From positions 68,256 to 112,590 of the forward strand of contig JAADIO010000022.1 in NCBI GenBank assembly GCA_013151235.1: a DNA stretch of 44,335 bases. Reading direction: 5' to 3'. Each line of letters starts with the position of its first letter. The stretch's first letter is position 1. This document shows, piece after piece, positions 25,001 to 34,878 of this stretch. The stretch is from Deltaproteobacteria bacterium. GTDB lineage: Bacteria; CG2-30-53-67. The position numbers and the translations under genes are program-made. Under the pieces are notes generated by a model that worked only from the letters and a program-made list of their open reading frames with translations, made no database searches and was not told the origin of the DNA.

Positions 25001-27025
25001 TTAAGTAGTCATGACACTTTCGGCCTTCTGCCTACAGATCGGAGTCCGCAAAAAGGCATCCACCACCTCCGGCGAAAACTGCGTCCCGCTGCACCGTTTC
25101 AACTCTTCCACGGCAAACTCATGGCCCGGCCCCTTTCGGTAGGGCCGGTCCGAGGTAATCGCATCATAGGTGTCGGCCACGGCAAGGATACGGGCCAGCA
25201 GGGGGATCGCGTCCCCCGTCAATCCTTCCGGATATCCTTGCCCGTCATACCGTTCATGGTGATACTTCATTCCCGGCAGGATGACTTCCATCTCCCGGAT
25301 GTGCTCCACGATCTTTACCCCGCAAAGGGGATGAGTTTTCATAATTTCGAATTCCTCACGGGTGAGCCGATCCGGTTTGTTCAGAATCGATTCCGGAATG
25401 GCGATCTTGCCGATATCATGCAAAATGGCGGTCCGCTCCAGTATTCCCATTTCCTCGGCGGACAGATTCATCTCCTGCCCGATAAGCCCGGCATAATAGG
25501 CAACCTTCCGGGAGTGGTTATGTGTATAGGGGTCCTTGGCATCAACGGCGGCGGCAAGAGCCATGATGGTATTGAGAAAGAGCGCCTTCTGGTCGGCAAT
25601 CAGTTTGGCGTTTTCCACGGCATTGGCGACCTGGTTCCCCAGGGTCGTCAGCAGATCCTGATCCTCCTCGCCGAACCGTTCTCCGGCTCGTTTGTTTACC
25701 ACGGCAATCGTCCCGATCGTCTTCCCCTTACTCACAAAGGGAACCCCGAGAAGGTTCTCAATATGCACGCGTCCCTGTTCTCCGAAATCGAGGTTAAGTG
25801 CCTCTGCCTGAGGCTGCTCCAGGACGACCGGTTTTCCGGAGAGCAGGATCCTATCGAAGAACCCCTGCGTTTTGTCATCCTCCCCAAGATCACGCACGGC
25901 CGGGGATTCGGAAAGCAGCCGATGCCGATCCGGCGGTGACGCAACCGTCCCGGGATCTTCGGGACAATAAACCACCGCTGCTTCGGCATTGGTCAGGGTT
26001 TTTGCATAATCGCGAATCTTTGCAAAGAGCTTTTCCAGATCAAGTGTGGCGTTAATGGAAAGAGCAATCTTGTTGAGCTGGTCGATAAAAACCGCCCGTT
26101 TTTCCAAATCTTCATAGGTCTGCATTAACTCCTGGAGTGTCTTATTCAGTTTTTCCTCGGAATGGGTCAACTCCTTGAGGACCTGGGCATTGGCAATCAC
26201 CACGGCGGCCTGCGACGTCAGAGCATTCAGGAGCTTCAGATCATTCGACTTGAAACTCTCCGCCGCCAGCTTGTCGGAAAGGTTTAGGACCCCCAGAATC
26301 CGTTTTTCATGCTCCCCCCGCACCGTCTGAAGGGGGAGCGAGATGAACGATCCGGTCTTGTAGTTCCCTTTGGAAAAAGCAGAGAGTTCAGGATGACTCC
26401 GAATGTCCTCCACGATCAGGGGCTTGCCGCTTTCTATCACCTTGCTACAGAGAGTGTCGGCAACATCAAAGGTCTCGGAATCAAGATTATCTCGGGAAAA
26501 GCCGTACGCCGCTGCAACATGAAAATATTTGGCCTCCTTGTCCAGGAGCAATACCGAACCACGCTCCGCATGGGTGATGGCAACAGCCTGATGGAGGATA
26601 ATCGATGCCACACGGTTCACGTCCTGAATATTCCCCAGTGCATCGGCCACCCGGTAAAGCATGTTGATGATCTGGTAGTTGTCCAGCACTTCACGGGAGA
26701 AGCTTTCGATCTCCGCCTGGTTCTGAAGATATTCCCGAAGGACATCATGCAGGTGCCGCACCGCCTGCTCCGCACGAGACGGGTCCTCCGCGTACCCCTG
26801 AACCAGGAGAAGCGGTGTACTCCCGATTCGAAGTTCCGTTGATGCCGCCGGTGCCGGGAGAGCCGCCGGATGAACGGCCCGTGAATTCAGAAGCCTTTCA
26901 TCGGTCGGAAGGTAGTAAACCTGCAGAATGACGGAGGCAATCGACCCGACTTGTTCAAGAAGGGACGAGATATGCTCTTTGATTTTCTTGTTCCAGGGAA
27001 TTCGTATGCCCTGATTGTACATCAT
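25001..27025 (-). CDS. GAF-GAF-HD-GYP cyclic-di-GMP phosphodiesterase
   Basis: This 674-residue protein has an N-terminal region of unknown type (1-130), a GAF domain (about 140-290), a coiled coil (about 295-340), a second GAF domain (about 345-480) and a C-terminal HD-GYP domain (about 490-660). HD-GYP motifs are complete: HNHSRKV, HDIGK, HPLCG and HHERYDGQGYPEGL. Such domains hydrolyse cyclic di-GMP. There are no membrane segments, so it senses a cytosolic signal through the GAF domains. The start at 27025 has GGAG five bases upstream. The frame is open to a TTG at 27085, with no ribosome site there. Confidence 0.9.
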   Translation of the reverse strand: MMYNQGIRIPWNKKIKEHISSLLEQVGSIASVILQVYYLPTDERLLNSRAVHPAALPAPAASTELRIGSTPLLLVQGYAEDPSRAEQAVRHLHDVLREYLQNQAEIESFSREVLDNYQIINMLYRVADALGNIQDVNRVASIILHQAVAITHAERGSVLLLDKEAKYFHVAAAYGFSRDNLDSETFDVADTLCSKVIESGKPLIVEDIRSHPELSAFSKGNYKTGSFISLPLQTVRGEHEKRILGVLNLSDKLAAESFKSNDLKLLNALTSQAAVVIANAQVLKELTHSEEKLNKTLQELMQTYEDLEKRAVFIDQLNKIALSINATLDLEKLFAKIRDYAKTLTNAEAAVVYCPEDPGTVASPPDRHRLLSESPAVRDLGEDDKTQGFFDRILLSGKPVVLEQPQAEALNLDFGEQGRVHIENLLGVPFVSKGKTIGTIAVVNKRAGERFGEEDQDLLTTLGNQVANAVENAKLIADQKALFLNTIMALAAAVDAKDPYTHNHSRKVAYYAGLIGQEMNLSAEEMGILERTAILHDIGKIAIPESILNKPDRLTREEFEIMKTHPLCGVKIVEHIREMEVILPGMKYHHERYDGQGYPEGLTGDAIPLLARILAVADTYDAITSDRPYRKGPGHEFAVEELKRCSGTQFSPEVVDAFLRTPICRQKAESVMTT

Positions 27026-27089
27026 CAACACTCCGTACTTGTTCGGAACCGACCATCGATCGGGGCGATACCGGGAACCTTTCAAGTTT

Positions 27090-27962
27090 TTACGGATGGC
27101 TCATTTCCACGATCGTCGCCTTCGATTCTTCCACCATCCGGATCGTGTATGCAAGATGTTCTTCCGTCAAGTCAAGATCCCCCAACAGGTCGTCCTCAAT
27201 AACGGGTTCGCAGGGATTCCCACCGTTCCCGATTCCCATCCGCCGGATGGTCAGATCGGCCAGAGTCAAAAGCTTTGCCAGCGGATCGGTGGTATCTCCG
27301 GGAAAATGATGGTCCTGAATGGCCCTTACAAAGATGTCCGGCAGACCCCAGGTCTCAACCAGCCACGCCCCGGCATCAGCATGATCCAGCCCTAAAACTT
27401 CCCGTTCAATCTGCCGGATCTCGGTCTGTTTGTCCCGGGCAATTTCGAGGATATTATTGTAGTTCAGATCCAGCAGTTTAATCAGCACCATCTTTCCGAT
27501 GTCATGGAGCAACCCTCCCAAAAAGGCCGGTCCACGGTCACAACGATGGCTGATTTGGGCAAACCGGTCCGCTGCAAAACCAACCGCAAAAGAGTGAAGA
27601 TAAATCGCATTAACCCGGGTCGATAACGGGCTGTAGGGGTCATGGAAACAGGAGAAGACGGAAAGTCCGATGGTGATATTTTTCACGGCGTTGAACCCAA
27701 TGAGGGAGATCGCACTACCCAGATCGACGACATGCCGCTGAAATCCATAGTAGGGTGAGTTCGCGAAGGCGACTACCTTGGCGGAGATTGGAGGATCATG
27801 GATAATGGCCATTTCCAGATCCCTCGCCGTGGCATCGGGATCATCGGTAACGGTCAAAACATTTCCGAGAATACCGGGCAGCGTCGGCAATTGATCGATT
27901 TTTTCGACCAACAGCTTGATTTTGTCCGGGGCGTGACACGGGATGTGACCCATTGTCTCCAC
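27090..27962 (-). CDS. HDOD-domain signalling protein
   Basis: This 290-residue protein is a single HDOD domain, starting near DQLPTLPGILG and including LLHDIGKMVL and LDHADAGAWLVETWGLP. HDOD domains are catalytically silent relatives of HD phosphohydrolases that act in signalling. An AGGAGG site abuts an in-frame ATG at 27968, too close to use it; the GTG at 27962 is six bases away and is my choice. It lies 64 bases ahead of the GAF/HD-GYP gene on the same strand, probably co-transcribed. Confidence 0.85.
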   Translation of the reverse strand: METMGHIPCHAPDKIKLLVEKIDQLPTLPGILGNVLTVTDDPDATARDLEMAIIHDPPISAKVVAFANSPYYGFQRHVVDLGSAISLIGFNAVKNITIGLSVFSCFHDPYSPLSTRVNAIYLHSFAVGFAADRFAQISHRCDRGPAFLGGLLHDIGKMVLIKLLDLNYNNILEIARDKQTEIRQIEREVLGLDHADAGAWLVETWGLPDIFVRAIQDHHFPGDTTDPLAKLLTLADLTIRRMGIGNGGNPCEPVIEDDLLGDLDLTEEHLAYTIRMVEESKATIVEMSHP

Positions 27963-28355
27963 GTTCATCCTCCTGCCGCAAGCATTCCGGAATTCATGAC
28001 TGCGACCCAATCAATATCAAATCAGGGGAAAATCAATGCGGTACCTGATTTACTATCGGCCGAACGGAAAAAGTTCTTTAACGAAAAAACGTATAAATAT
28101 AGATGTTTCTTCCGGGACGGACATAAAACACCTAAAAACAGGGCTATTGCCGGGGAAAGGGCCGGAACATACTTCTTCTCCAAAACCGACCATAAAAAAC
28201 CCGCTCCGAAGAGTTGAATACGCCATAACCCCTTAAAAAACAAAGCCTCTTGACAAACAGACCCGCTCCATCTATAATTTTTTATAGGTAGAAAAAGAAA
28301 AGATTCGGACATCATCGTCGCCGATACCTCCAAACCCCGAAACAAAGGAGAGACC
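27963..28355. other. Divergent intergenic region, HDOD gene / LysM gene
   Basis: About 390 bases with no gene I can support; reading frames here lack ribosome sites and look random. It is AT-rich near 28060-28130. The only clear element is the LysM-gene promoter at 28250-28278. Confidence 0.5.
28250..28278 (+). promoter_or_regulatory. Perfect sigma-70 consensus promoter of the LysM gene
   Basis: TTGACA (28250-28255), 17 bases, TATAAT (28273-28278). Transcription should begin near 28285, giving a leader of about 70 bases before the ATG. Confidence 0.88.
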
Positions 28356-29426
28356 ATGAAAAGAGTACTTCGAAGGATCATGCTGGGGACCTTCCTTGTT
28401 TTCCTGTGCGCCATCCTCGGTACTGCAGCCACGGTCTTCGGTGCAAACGGCCGGGTCCACAACGTTGTCAAGGGAGATACCCTGTGGGATGTGACACAGC
28501 AGTATCTGGACAATCCTTTTTTTTGGCCGAAAGTTTGGCAGTACAATCCCCAGATCAAAAACCCCCATTTGATTTATCCCGGCGAGGAAGTCCGGATTCC
28601 CTCCCCGGAGGAGCTGGCCAACATAGGGACGGCTACGGTTTCCACCCCCAAGCCCCAAATCGAAGCTCCCCGAACAGTCGTCGGCCGGCATATTGTGGAA
28701 CGAGGTCTCTTTGAGTCGGCCGGTTTTATCCTCCCGGCCGACCAGAAAGATTGGCCGGGAGCCATCGTCTCCACGTGGGAAGAAAAAACCTTGCTCGTCG
28801 CACGGGACGTGGTGGAAATAAACCGGGGGAAATCCGACGGGGTCAACGAGGGGGAGCTCTTTCAGATCATTCGAATCGGAAACGAGACTGTCCATCCGAA
28901 AACGCATAAGAAAATGGGCAGACAGGTCACGATACAGGGGATCCTGAAAATCAATTCCGTCGGTCAAAAAATTTCCAAGGCAACAATCATCAAGTCTTAC
29001 AACCCCATCCGGGTGGGAGACAGGATCCGGCCTTACCATCCCATGCCCCTGGTCGGGACCGAGGACCTGACGACGGAAGACAAGAGTATCGGAGGGGTCA
29101 TCGTCATGAACACCCGGGGCAAAGCAAACCTGGCCTCACGGGATACGGTCTACCTTGATGTAGGATCCAAAGATGACGTCCTTCCCGGAGACCGCTTTCT
29201 CATCTACCGTGACGGCATCCCCTTCCAGGTCAGTGCGAAGAATGCCGCCGGGATTGAACCGGCCGATTATCCCCCGGACATTATGGGAGAATTAGTGGTC
29301 CTGAACACCATGGACCAGACCTCGACTGCAGTAATTGTGGAAGAACTCTATGAGATCAAACCGGGCGACCGGATCAAGTACATTCCCCGTTCTCTACCTT
29401 CAATCAAAAAATACAATATCGACTGA
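28356..29426 (+). CDS. LysM-domain secreted peptidoglycan-binding protein
   Basis: This 356-residue protein has a signal peptide (cleavage about residue 29, VFGA-N) and one LysM domain (about 33-83: VVKGDTLWDVTQQYLDNPFF, LIYPGEEVRIP). A long C-terminal region (about 105-356) of beta-strand-rich sequence follows, with repeated segments GRKSDGV-like and DRIRPYHPMP / DRIKYIPRS that resemble an internal duplication. LysM binds N-acetylglucosamine in the cell wall. AAAGGAG five bases before the ATG plus a perfect promoter suggest high expression. No catalytic domain is seen, so a structural envelope role is likely. Confidence 0.85.
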   Translation: MKRVLRRIMLGTFLVFLCAILGTAATVFGANGRVHNVVKGDTLWDVTQQYLDNPFFWPKVWQYNPQIKNPHLIYPGEEVRIPSPEELANIGTATVSTPKPQIEAPRTVVGRHIVERGLFESAGFILPADQKDWPGAIVSTWEEKTLLVARDVVEINRGKSDGVNEGELFQIIRIGNETVHPKTHKKMGRQVTIQGILKINSVGQKISKATIIKSYNPIRVGDRIRPYHPMPLVGTEDLTTEDKSIGGVIVMNTRGKANLASRDTVYLDVGSKDDVLPGDRFLIYRDGIPFQVSAKNAAGIEPADYPPDIMGELVVLNTMDQTSTAVIVEELYEIKPGDRIKYIPRSLPSIKKYNID

Positions 29427-29471
29427 GACCCTCGTCCCCGGAGAAAAATCTGTTTGCAGAATGTATTCTCC

Positions 29472-29500
29472 AAAAGCCCCGCCTGAAGGCGGGGCTTTTT
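29472..29500. terminator. Strong bidirectional terminator between the LysM gene and comF
   Basis: AAAAGCCCCGCC, loop TGAA, GGCGGGGCTTTT: a perfect 12-bp stem with A and T runs, serving the convergent genes on both sides. Confidence 0.9.
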
Positions 29501-30275
29501 ATTCCATGAAGGCTCCGGCCAGGGCTAAAAACCGGACCGTTTCCGCTCCCGCATTCTTCAAAGTTCGCGCACACTCCTGCGCCGTTGCACCGGTGGTCAA
29601 GACATCATCGACAATGAGCAGATGCCGTCCACGGATCGCTTCCCCCGAAAGAACGGTAAAACAGCCCCGGATATTACGTCTCCGCTCCTTTGGATGAAGG
29701 CCGACCTGCGGCCGCCCGCCTTTCAGACGAACGAGTTGCCCCAGGAGCAAAGGAACAGAGAGCCCTTCCGACACCGCCCGCGCCAACACCGTGGCCTGGT
29801 TGAAACCACGGTTGCGAAGACGTGACGAATGAAGCGGGACCGGCAGAACACCCTCCACCTCCGTAAGCGCCGGCAGCAGCTCTTTCAGCCGGAAATCGAT
29901 CAGCCCGCGGCCCAGTTTCCAGTATCCGGAATATTTAAATAGGTGAACCGCCTCCCGCAGGGCCCCCTGAAACAGGAAGAGGGTTTGAACGGCATCGAGG
30001 AGAGGCGGACCGGGGCGGCACTCCCCGCAACGAAAACGCGGATTCATTTCGAGGAGAGAAGGTTCCGGCAGAAGCCGTCCGCAGGTAGGACAGCGGGGGC
30101 CTTCCACCCTGCGAAGAGAAGAGATACATTTTTCACAAAGAGGAACCCCCGAGGCGGATTTTTCCCCCTCCCCGCAGAGGGGGCACCGGGGGGGCAGGAG
30201 CAGATTGAGAAAGACCCGGGCACTCCGGATCATGGGTGCCGCAACGGCAGCCGGTCTTTCAATGCGCGTTCTCAT
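29499..30275 (-). CDS. comF: ComF-family phosphoribosyltransferase-like protein
   Basis: This 258-residue protein has an N-terminal zinc ribbon (CPLCG, CEKC, CPTCG, CGEC) and a C-terminal PRTase domain whose PRPP loop reads [16 protein letters not shown]. ComF proteins take part in DNA uptake or recombination of incoming DNA. The ATG at 30275 overlaps the end of gpmI by 17 bases; the ATG at 30233 gives the more usual length (244) but neither has a good ribosome site. It is the last gene of the long leftward run. Confidence 0.88.
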   Translation of the reverse strand: MRTRIERPAAVAAPMIRSARVFLNLLLPPRCPLCGEGEKSASGVPLCEKCISSLRRVEGPRCPTCGRLLPEPSLLEMNPRFRCGECRPGPPLLDAVQTLFLFQGALREAVHLFKYSGYWKLGRGLIDFRLKELLPALTEVEGVLPVPLHSSRLRNRGFNQATVLARAVSEGLSVPLLLGQLVRLKGGRPQVGLHPKERRRNIRGCFTVLSGEAIRGRHLLIVDDVLTTGATAQECARTLKNAGAETVRFLALAGAFME

Positions 30276-31818
30276 CCAGGATCAGACTCCGTCCGGTCAT
30301 TTCGGGAGGCTGTGGAATTCCGAGCAGTTCCAGCAGGGTCGGTGCAATATCGGCCAGGATTCCGTTTCCTCGAAGATGAATACCTTTTCGGGTGAGAACC
30401 AGCGGCACCGGGTTTACGGTATGGGCCGTAAAAGGCTCGGAACTCCCCGGTTCCCGCATCATTTCACAATTCCCGTGATCCGACGTAATCAGGAGCGTCC
30501 CTTCCTTACGATCCAGAACTTCAAAGATCCGGCCGACACAACGGTCGACGGCCTCCACGGCCGAAACGGCGGCCTCATAAACCCCGGTATGTCCCACCAT
30601 ATCCCCATTGGCAAAGTTGAGAATGATCACATCGAAGGCATCCTCTTTGATTCCCCGGATCACGGCATCGGTGACCTCGGGGGCACTCATCTCCGGTTTC
30701 TCGTCATAGGTGGCAACTTCACGGGGAGACGGGATCAGGATCCGTTCTTCACCGGGATACTTCTTCTCCTCTCCACCGTTGAAGAAGAAGGTCACATGAG
30801 CGTACTTCTCCGTTTCCGCGATCCGAAGCTGCCGAAGGCCCTGCCGGCTGATCACCTCGGCAAATATATTCTTCAGGGAATGAGGCGGAAACGCCACGGG
30901 CAGGGAAAAAGTTTCGTCATACTCGGTCATGCAGACAAAAGACGCAAGATCGATGTGCTTCCGAGCGAATCCTGAAAAGGTCTCTTCCGTGAAAGCCCGG
31001 GTGATCTCCCGGGCGCGGTCGGAGCGGAAGTTAAAAAAGATGATCCCGTCCCCGTCCCGAATGACGGCGGGAGCTTCACCCGGAGGAACGATACTCATGG
31101 GCGGAACAAATTCGTCGGTGTTCCCATCCCGGTAGGAAGCGGAGACGGCCTCTTCAACAGAGGTCCGGCAGGAACCGCCCTCCACCATGGTCCGATAGGC
31201 CTTCTCGACCCGGTCCCAGCGGGAATCCCGGTCCATGGCGTAGTAGCGCCCCATCACCGTTGCAAAACGTCCGACGCCCTTTTCCCGCAGAAAGGATTCC
31301 ACCTTCCGGAGATAACCGACACCACTGGTGGGGGGGGTGTCACGGCCATCGAGGAAGGCATGGAGACAAACCTTGGAAAGCCCCCGGTCGGCGGCAAGGG
31401 TGACCAATGCCTTCAGGTGGTCAAGATGACTGTGAACACCGCCGTCCGACACCAGTCCCATGAGATGAAGGACCGAACCCCGTTTTTTTACGGTTTCACA
31501 GATCCGGGAAAAAGCGGAATTGGAGAAGAAATTCCCATTTTCAATCGCCCGGGTGATCCTTGTAAAATCCTGATAGACGATCCGACCGGCACCAAGGTTC
31601 TGATGACCGACCTCGGAATTTCCCATCTGGCCGGGGGGGAGCCCGACATCAAGGCCGGAGGCCCCCATCAGGGTGTGGGGATACTCCCGGAACAACCGGT
31701 CAAGTACCGGCGTTTCAGCCTTCCGGACGGCATTGTAGTCGGTGGATTCCCGGTAACCCCAGCCATCGAGAATCATGAGCATCAGCGGAGTCGTGCTGTT
31801 GACCGGATGTTCAGGCAT
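30259..31818 (-). CDS. gpmI: 2,3-bisphosphoglycerate-independent phosphoglycerate mutase
   Basis: This 519-residue manganese enzyme converts 3- to 2-phosphoglycerate. It shows [12 protein letters not shown] at the first metal site, the phosphoserine loop [27 protein letters not shown], and the second metal cluster GDMVGHTG and TSDHGNCE. The length is standard (about 510). The start ATG overlaps the stop of the TPR gene upstream by eight bases (ATGCCTGA), so translation is coupled. Confidence 0.95.
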   Translation of the reverse strand: MPEHPVNSTTPLMLMILDGWGYRESTDYNAVRKAETPVLDRLFREYPHTLMGASGLDVGLPPGQMGNSEVGHQNLGAGRIVYQDFTRITRAIENGNFFSNSAFSRICETVKKRGSVLHLMGLVSDGGVHSHLDHLKALVTLAADRGLSKVCLHAFLDGRDTPPTSGVGYLRKVESFLREKGVGRFATVMGRYYAMDRDSRWDRVEKAYRTMVEGGSCRTSVEEAVSASYRDGNTDEFVPPMSIVPPGEAPAVIRDGDGIIFFNFRSDRAREITRAFTEETFSGFARKHIDLASFVCMTEYDETFSLPVAFPPHSLKNIFAEVISRQGLRQLRIAETEKYAHVTFFFNGGEEKKYPGEERILIPSPREVATYDEKPEMSAPEVTDAVIRGIKEDAFDVIILNFANGDMVGHTGVYEAAVSAVEAVDRCVGRIFEVLDRKEGTLLITSDHGNCEMMREPGSSEPFTAHTVNPVPLVLTRKGIHLRGNGILADIAPTLLELLGIPQPPEMTGRSLILDENAH

Positions 31819-33142
31819 GAGGAACCCGCGTACTCCGTCCGGCCGGCAATTCCGGGCGGGAAAGAGAAATAGAAAATCCCTTCAGCGAGCCGCAGGCATC
31901 GCAACGGGGCGTCCATTTCTTCCGCTCATGGCCACAATCCTCACAGGCATAAGGCGCGAAAACAGGCCGCACAAAATTCACGGAGTGCTTGAATTCTTCA
32001 ATCGCCTCCGAAAGCCTCCCCCGCTTTGTATAGATATCCCCCAGGATCTGATGCAGGATGGGGGACTGCACACCCTGCCGGGAAAGCCCTTCGAAAACCT
32101 CCAGGGCATCATCAATCATCTCCAGGCGATAGTAAAATTTCCCCAAGAGAAACTTGTAGACCGGACTGTCGGGAAAACGGGAGACCGCCTGCTTGTAGAT
32201 CTTGATAATCCCTGCCGGATCTTCGTGTTTTCGATAGAATTCATCGAACTCTTCCAGAAAGACGACGGCACCGGTCTCCCGGAATCCTTTCTTCCAGACC
32301 TTGAGTGCCTCGTCGTCCTTTCCCTCTCTTCGGTAAAGATCCCCTAATTCAAGGTAGGCCGCAACAAAGGTCTTGTCCGCCTTGATCAATTCCATATACC
32401 CCTTCAGCAATCGATCGGACTCGCGTTCGGGATCGAGCCGCTTTAACCGCATCAACTGATAATAATGAAGACGTTTCTGCTCGTCGACGTCCTTTTTCAA
32501 GCCCCAGTAGCCTTTCTGCAATTCCCAGACCTTCTCCCAGGCCTGCTCCCGCTCGTAGTAAGCACGTAATTTATGGAATGCACTCACATTCCGGGGATCG
32601 ATCTTCAGGATCATCCGGTAAATCTCCGCGGCCTCTTCAAACCGGTCGCACCGTCGCAGGTCCTTGGCCAAGGCAAAAAGAATGATCAGGTTTCGCGGAG
32701 ACAGGGCGCGGGCCTTGCCGTGATACCGGATGGCCTCCTTGAAATTCCCGTTGTAACGGCAGACCTCGCCGATCCGCAGAAGAACATCCACATTCTCCGG
32801 TTCCCATTCAAGGATCTTTTTGAAACTCTTCAGGGCCTCCTCCCGCTTTTTGCTGAGCAGATCATTCACTCCCCGTCGATAGAGATCCATGATCTTCTCT
32901 TTCTTCTTTAATCGCCCCTGTTCCCGCCAACCGATCACACTGCGGCGGGTATCCCGAAGGGCCACCCCGATCATGACGAGAAAGGCCCCCAACCCCATGG
33001 AGCTGAGAATAAGCAGGCTGGTATAGATCGGGAAGGTCACGCCCGGCGCCGGATGAAACTGGATCGTCGCCGGATTCAGACTGGAAAGATAAAGCATGGC
33101 GATGATCAGAAAGAACATTCCGATGAACAGGCGGGTAAACAT
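31811..33142 (-). CDS. LapA-LapB fusion: membrane-anchored TPR protein with rubredoxin-like zinc end
   Basis: This 443-residue protein has two N-terminal membrane helices (about 4-22 and 40-62) flanking a short strand [13 protein letters not shown], which matches the LapA (DUF1049) layout. It is followed by about eight tetratricopeptide repeats (about 85-400) and a C-terminal rubredoxin-like metal knuckle [20 protein letters not shown]. In E. coli LapA and LapB (YciS and YciM) are separate proteins, and LapB guides FtsH degradation of LpxC. Here both parts are one chain. AAGGAG precedes the ATG. The homology of the membrane part to LapA is by pattern and needs a profile search. Confidence 0.8.
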   Translation of the reverse strand: MFTRLFIGMFFLIIAMLYLSSLNPATIQFHPAPGVTFPIYTSLLILSSMGLGAFLVMIGVALRDTRRSVIGWREQGRLKKKEKIMDLYRRGVNDLLSKKREEALKSFKKILEWEPENVDVLLRIGEVCRYNGNFKEAIRYHGKARALSPRNLIILFALAKDLRRCDRFEEAAEIYRMILKIDPRNVSAFHKLRAYYEREQAWEKVWELQKGYWGLKKDVDEQKRLHYYQLMRLKRLDPERESDRLLKGYMELIKADKTFVAAYLELGDLYRREGKDDEALKVWKKGFRETGAVVFLEEFDEFYRKHEDPAGIIKIYKQAVSRFPDSPVYKFLLGKFYYRLEMIDDALEVFEGLSRQGVQSPILHQILGDIYTKRGRLSEAIEEFKHSVNFVRPVFAPYACEDCGHERKKWTPRCDACGSLKGFSISLSRPELPAGRSTRVPHA

Positions 33143-33212
33143 CTCTTCTCCTTTTTTTCTGAGTGCCCTATTTCCGAATCCGGTGCGTCACACTATTTAC
33201 GAACAGGACCTC

Positions 33213-33683
33213 TTACCGGTGATACCGTTTTCCCTTCAGAATGGTGAATCCCCGGTAGATCTGTTCCAGAAGGATCAGGCGGGCCAATTCATGTGTCAAG
33301 GTCATCTGCGACAGAGAAAGCCTCCGGTCGGCCCTCGACCGCACCTCCGGGGAAAGACCTTCGGCGCCGCCGATTACAAAGGTCAGACTCCGCCCCGGAC
33401 GGCGCAACTCGTTCTCCAGAAATTCGGCAAAACCCTCCGAGGAGATCTCCTCCCCGGCCACATCAAGGACGCAGACCCGGTCACGAGGATCAAGAACCTT
33501 CAGAATCCGCTCTCCCTCCAACCGGATAACCCGGAGAATTTCCGCCCCTTTCCCGGCCTTGACTTCTTTTAAGCGGACCTCTTCGAGGAGGTGGTAGCGC
33601 CGGATCCGCTTCAGGAAACGCCCGGCACCGATCCGCACGAACTCATCCTCTCCCTTGCCGATGGAGACGAGACGAATCTTCAC
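33213..33683 (-). CDS. rlmH: 23S rRNA pseudouridine-1915 N3-methyltransferase RlmH
   Basis: This 156-residue SPOUT-fold enzyme has the family's start MKIRLVSIGK, the knot segment TFVIGGAEGLSPEV, and the C-terminal LTHELARLILLEQIYRG and KGKRYHR. It methylates m3-pseudouridine 1915 in helix 69 of the ribosome, using SAM. The start is GTG with a weak upstream site. It follows rsfS closely in a usual order. Confidence 0.93.
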   Translation of the reverse strand: MKIRLVSIGKGEDEFVRIGAGRFLKRIRRYHLLEEVRLKEVKAGKGAEILRVIRLEGERILKVLDPRDRVCVLDVAGEEISSEGFAEFLENELRRPGRSLTFVIGGAEGLSPEVRSRADRRLSLSQMTLTHELARLILLEQIYRGFTILKGKRYHR

Positions 33684-33723
33684 GGCAAAATCCGGCGGTT
33701 CTTACTCTTCTCTTCCACGCCTC

Positions 33724-34095
33724 CTATGCCTCCGTTGAGGCGTCCGCCCGGAAGTCCTCCGGAGTCAGACGCGGGGCATCTCCCCAGAGCCGTTCCAGGT
33801 TGTAATATGTCCGGGTCTCTTCCAGAAAGACGTGGACGAGTGTATTCCCGTAGTCCATAAGGATCCATCTCCCCTCGGCCTCTCCCTCGATATGGTCCGG
33901 CTCCACCTTGTGACGGGAGAGTGTCTCTTCAATCTCTTCAGCGATTGCCTTGACCTGCCGGGTGGAAGTCCCGCTCATGATGACGAAATAATCGGCAAAA
34001 ACCGTGATGGCGGACAGATCCAGAATTTCGAGATCAAGAGCTTTCTTCTCCAGACCCGCCCCGGCACTGAGCCCTGCGATACGTTGACTGTCGAT
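33724..34095 (-). CDS. rsfS: Ribosomal silencing factor RsfS, no canonical start codon
   Basis: RsfS blocks joining of ribosomal subunits by binding L14. The family's conserved body is present: ADYFVIMSGTSTRQVKAIAE, EGRWILMDYGNTLVHVF and YYNLERLWGD. The first ATG in frame is inside it (33978) and would delete the N-terminal strand-helix region. The conserved frame continues upstream through LEKKALDLEILDLSAITVFA to a stop at 34105-34107, with no ATG, GTG or TTG between. The best initiation point is ATC at 34095, six bases after GAGGG; ATT at 34101 is the other option. From 34095 the protein is 123 residues, a normal family length. Confidence 0.8.
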   Translation of the reverse strand: MDSQRIAGLSAGAGLEKKALDLEILDLSAITVFADYFVIMSGTSTRQVKAIAEEIEETLSRHKVEPDHIEGEAEGRWILMDYGNTLVHVFLEETRTYYNLERLWGDAPRLTPEDFRADASTEA

Positions 34096-34163
34096 GAGAA
34101 TCCCTCACTACGGAAATGCGTGACGGTGCGGATGCACTCCCTGGTGTCCATCCGGCATTGCAG

Positions 34164-34811
34164 TCACTGCGATTGGATATACAAATGATGCAAAAGTATA
34201 TACGATTCAACAGGCTCCGGCAAGAGGTATTTCACCGAACGACCCCCGGCAAGGGCGGTCCGAATCTTCGTGGAGGAGATCGCCAGAAGAGGAACCTCGG
34301 CAAAAAAGAGGGTATGCCCTCCGGGAAGGGCCGCCTGTGATACACCTTCGTTGGAAGAAATCCCGAAGGTGCCGGCAAGGACGCGGGAGGCCTCGGCAAA
34401 GGAAAACCCGGGGCGGGAATTGACAATGAAATGGCAGAGCCGGAGCAGCCGTTCGGGTCGATGCCAGGTCGCAAGATCGAGAAAGGCATCGATCCCCAGG
34501 ATGAAATAAAGTTCCCCCCCCTCCCCCAGGGAGTGTCGCAGGGCTTCAACGGTCTGCACGGAGTAGGAGGTCCCCTGACGGTCAATCTCGACCGTGGAAA
34601 GTTCAAAAGCTGGATTCCCCGCAATCGCCAGGCGGACCATGGCCGTCCGGTGTTCCGTACCGATCAGTCCGGGAGAGGGCTTGTGCGGGGGACGGGCGGA
34701 GGGAACAAAGAGGATCCGGTCCAGTGCAAAATCCTGGTGAAGGGTTTCCGCCGTTATCAGGTGACCGATATGAACGGGATTGAAGGTCCCGCCGAAAATA
34801 CCGACCCGCAT
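34164..34811 (-). CDS. nadD: Nicotinate-nucleotide adenylyltransferase NadD
   Basis: This 215-residue enzyme makes nicotinic acid adenine dinucleotide in NAD synthesis. It has MRVGIFGGTFNPVHIGHL with the HIGH-type motif and the C-terminal ISSTKIR motif. The start at 34811 has GGAGG eight bases upstream and lies at the family's usual first residue; a longer frame overlapping proA by 23 bases is not supported. Confidence 0.94.
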   Translation of the reverse strand: MRVGIFGGTFNPVHIGHLITAETLHQDFALDRILFVPSARPPHKPSPGLIGTEHRTAMVRLAIAGNPAFELSTVEIDRQGTSYSVQTVEALRHSLGEGGELYFILGIDAFLDLATWHRPERLLRLCHFIVNSRPGFSFAEASRVLAGTFGISSNEGVSQAALPGGHTLFFAEVPLLAISSTKIRTALAGGRSVKYLLPEPVESYILLHHLYIQSQ

Positions 34812-34878
34812 ATTTTTTCCCTCCGGAAAAAAATATAATAAAAACCTCGTTGCAAGAGCAAAACCATTAAAGGACCAT

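Noticed and set aside
28022-28558. Reverse frame of 178 codons across the LysM promoter
   Set aside because: It covers a perfect promoter and the start of a real gene, and its composition is not protein-like.
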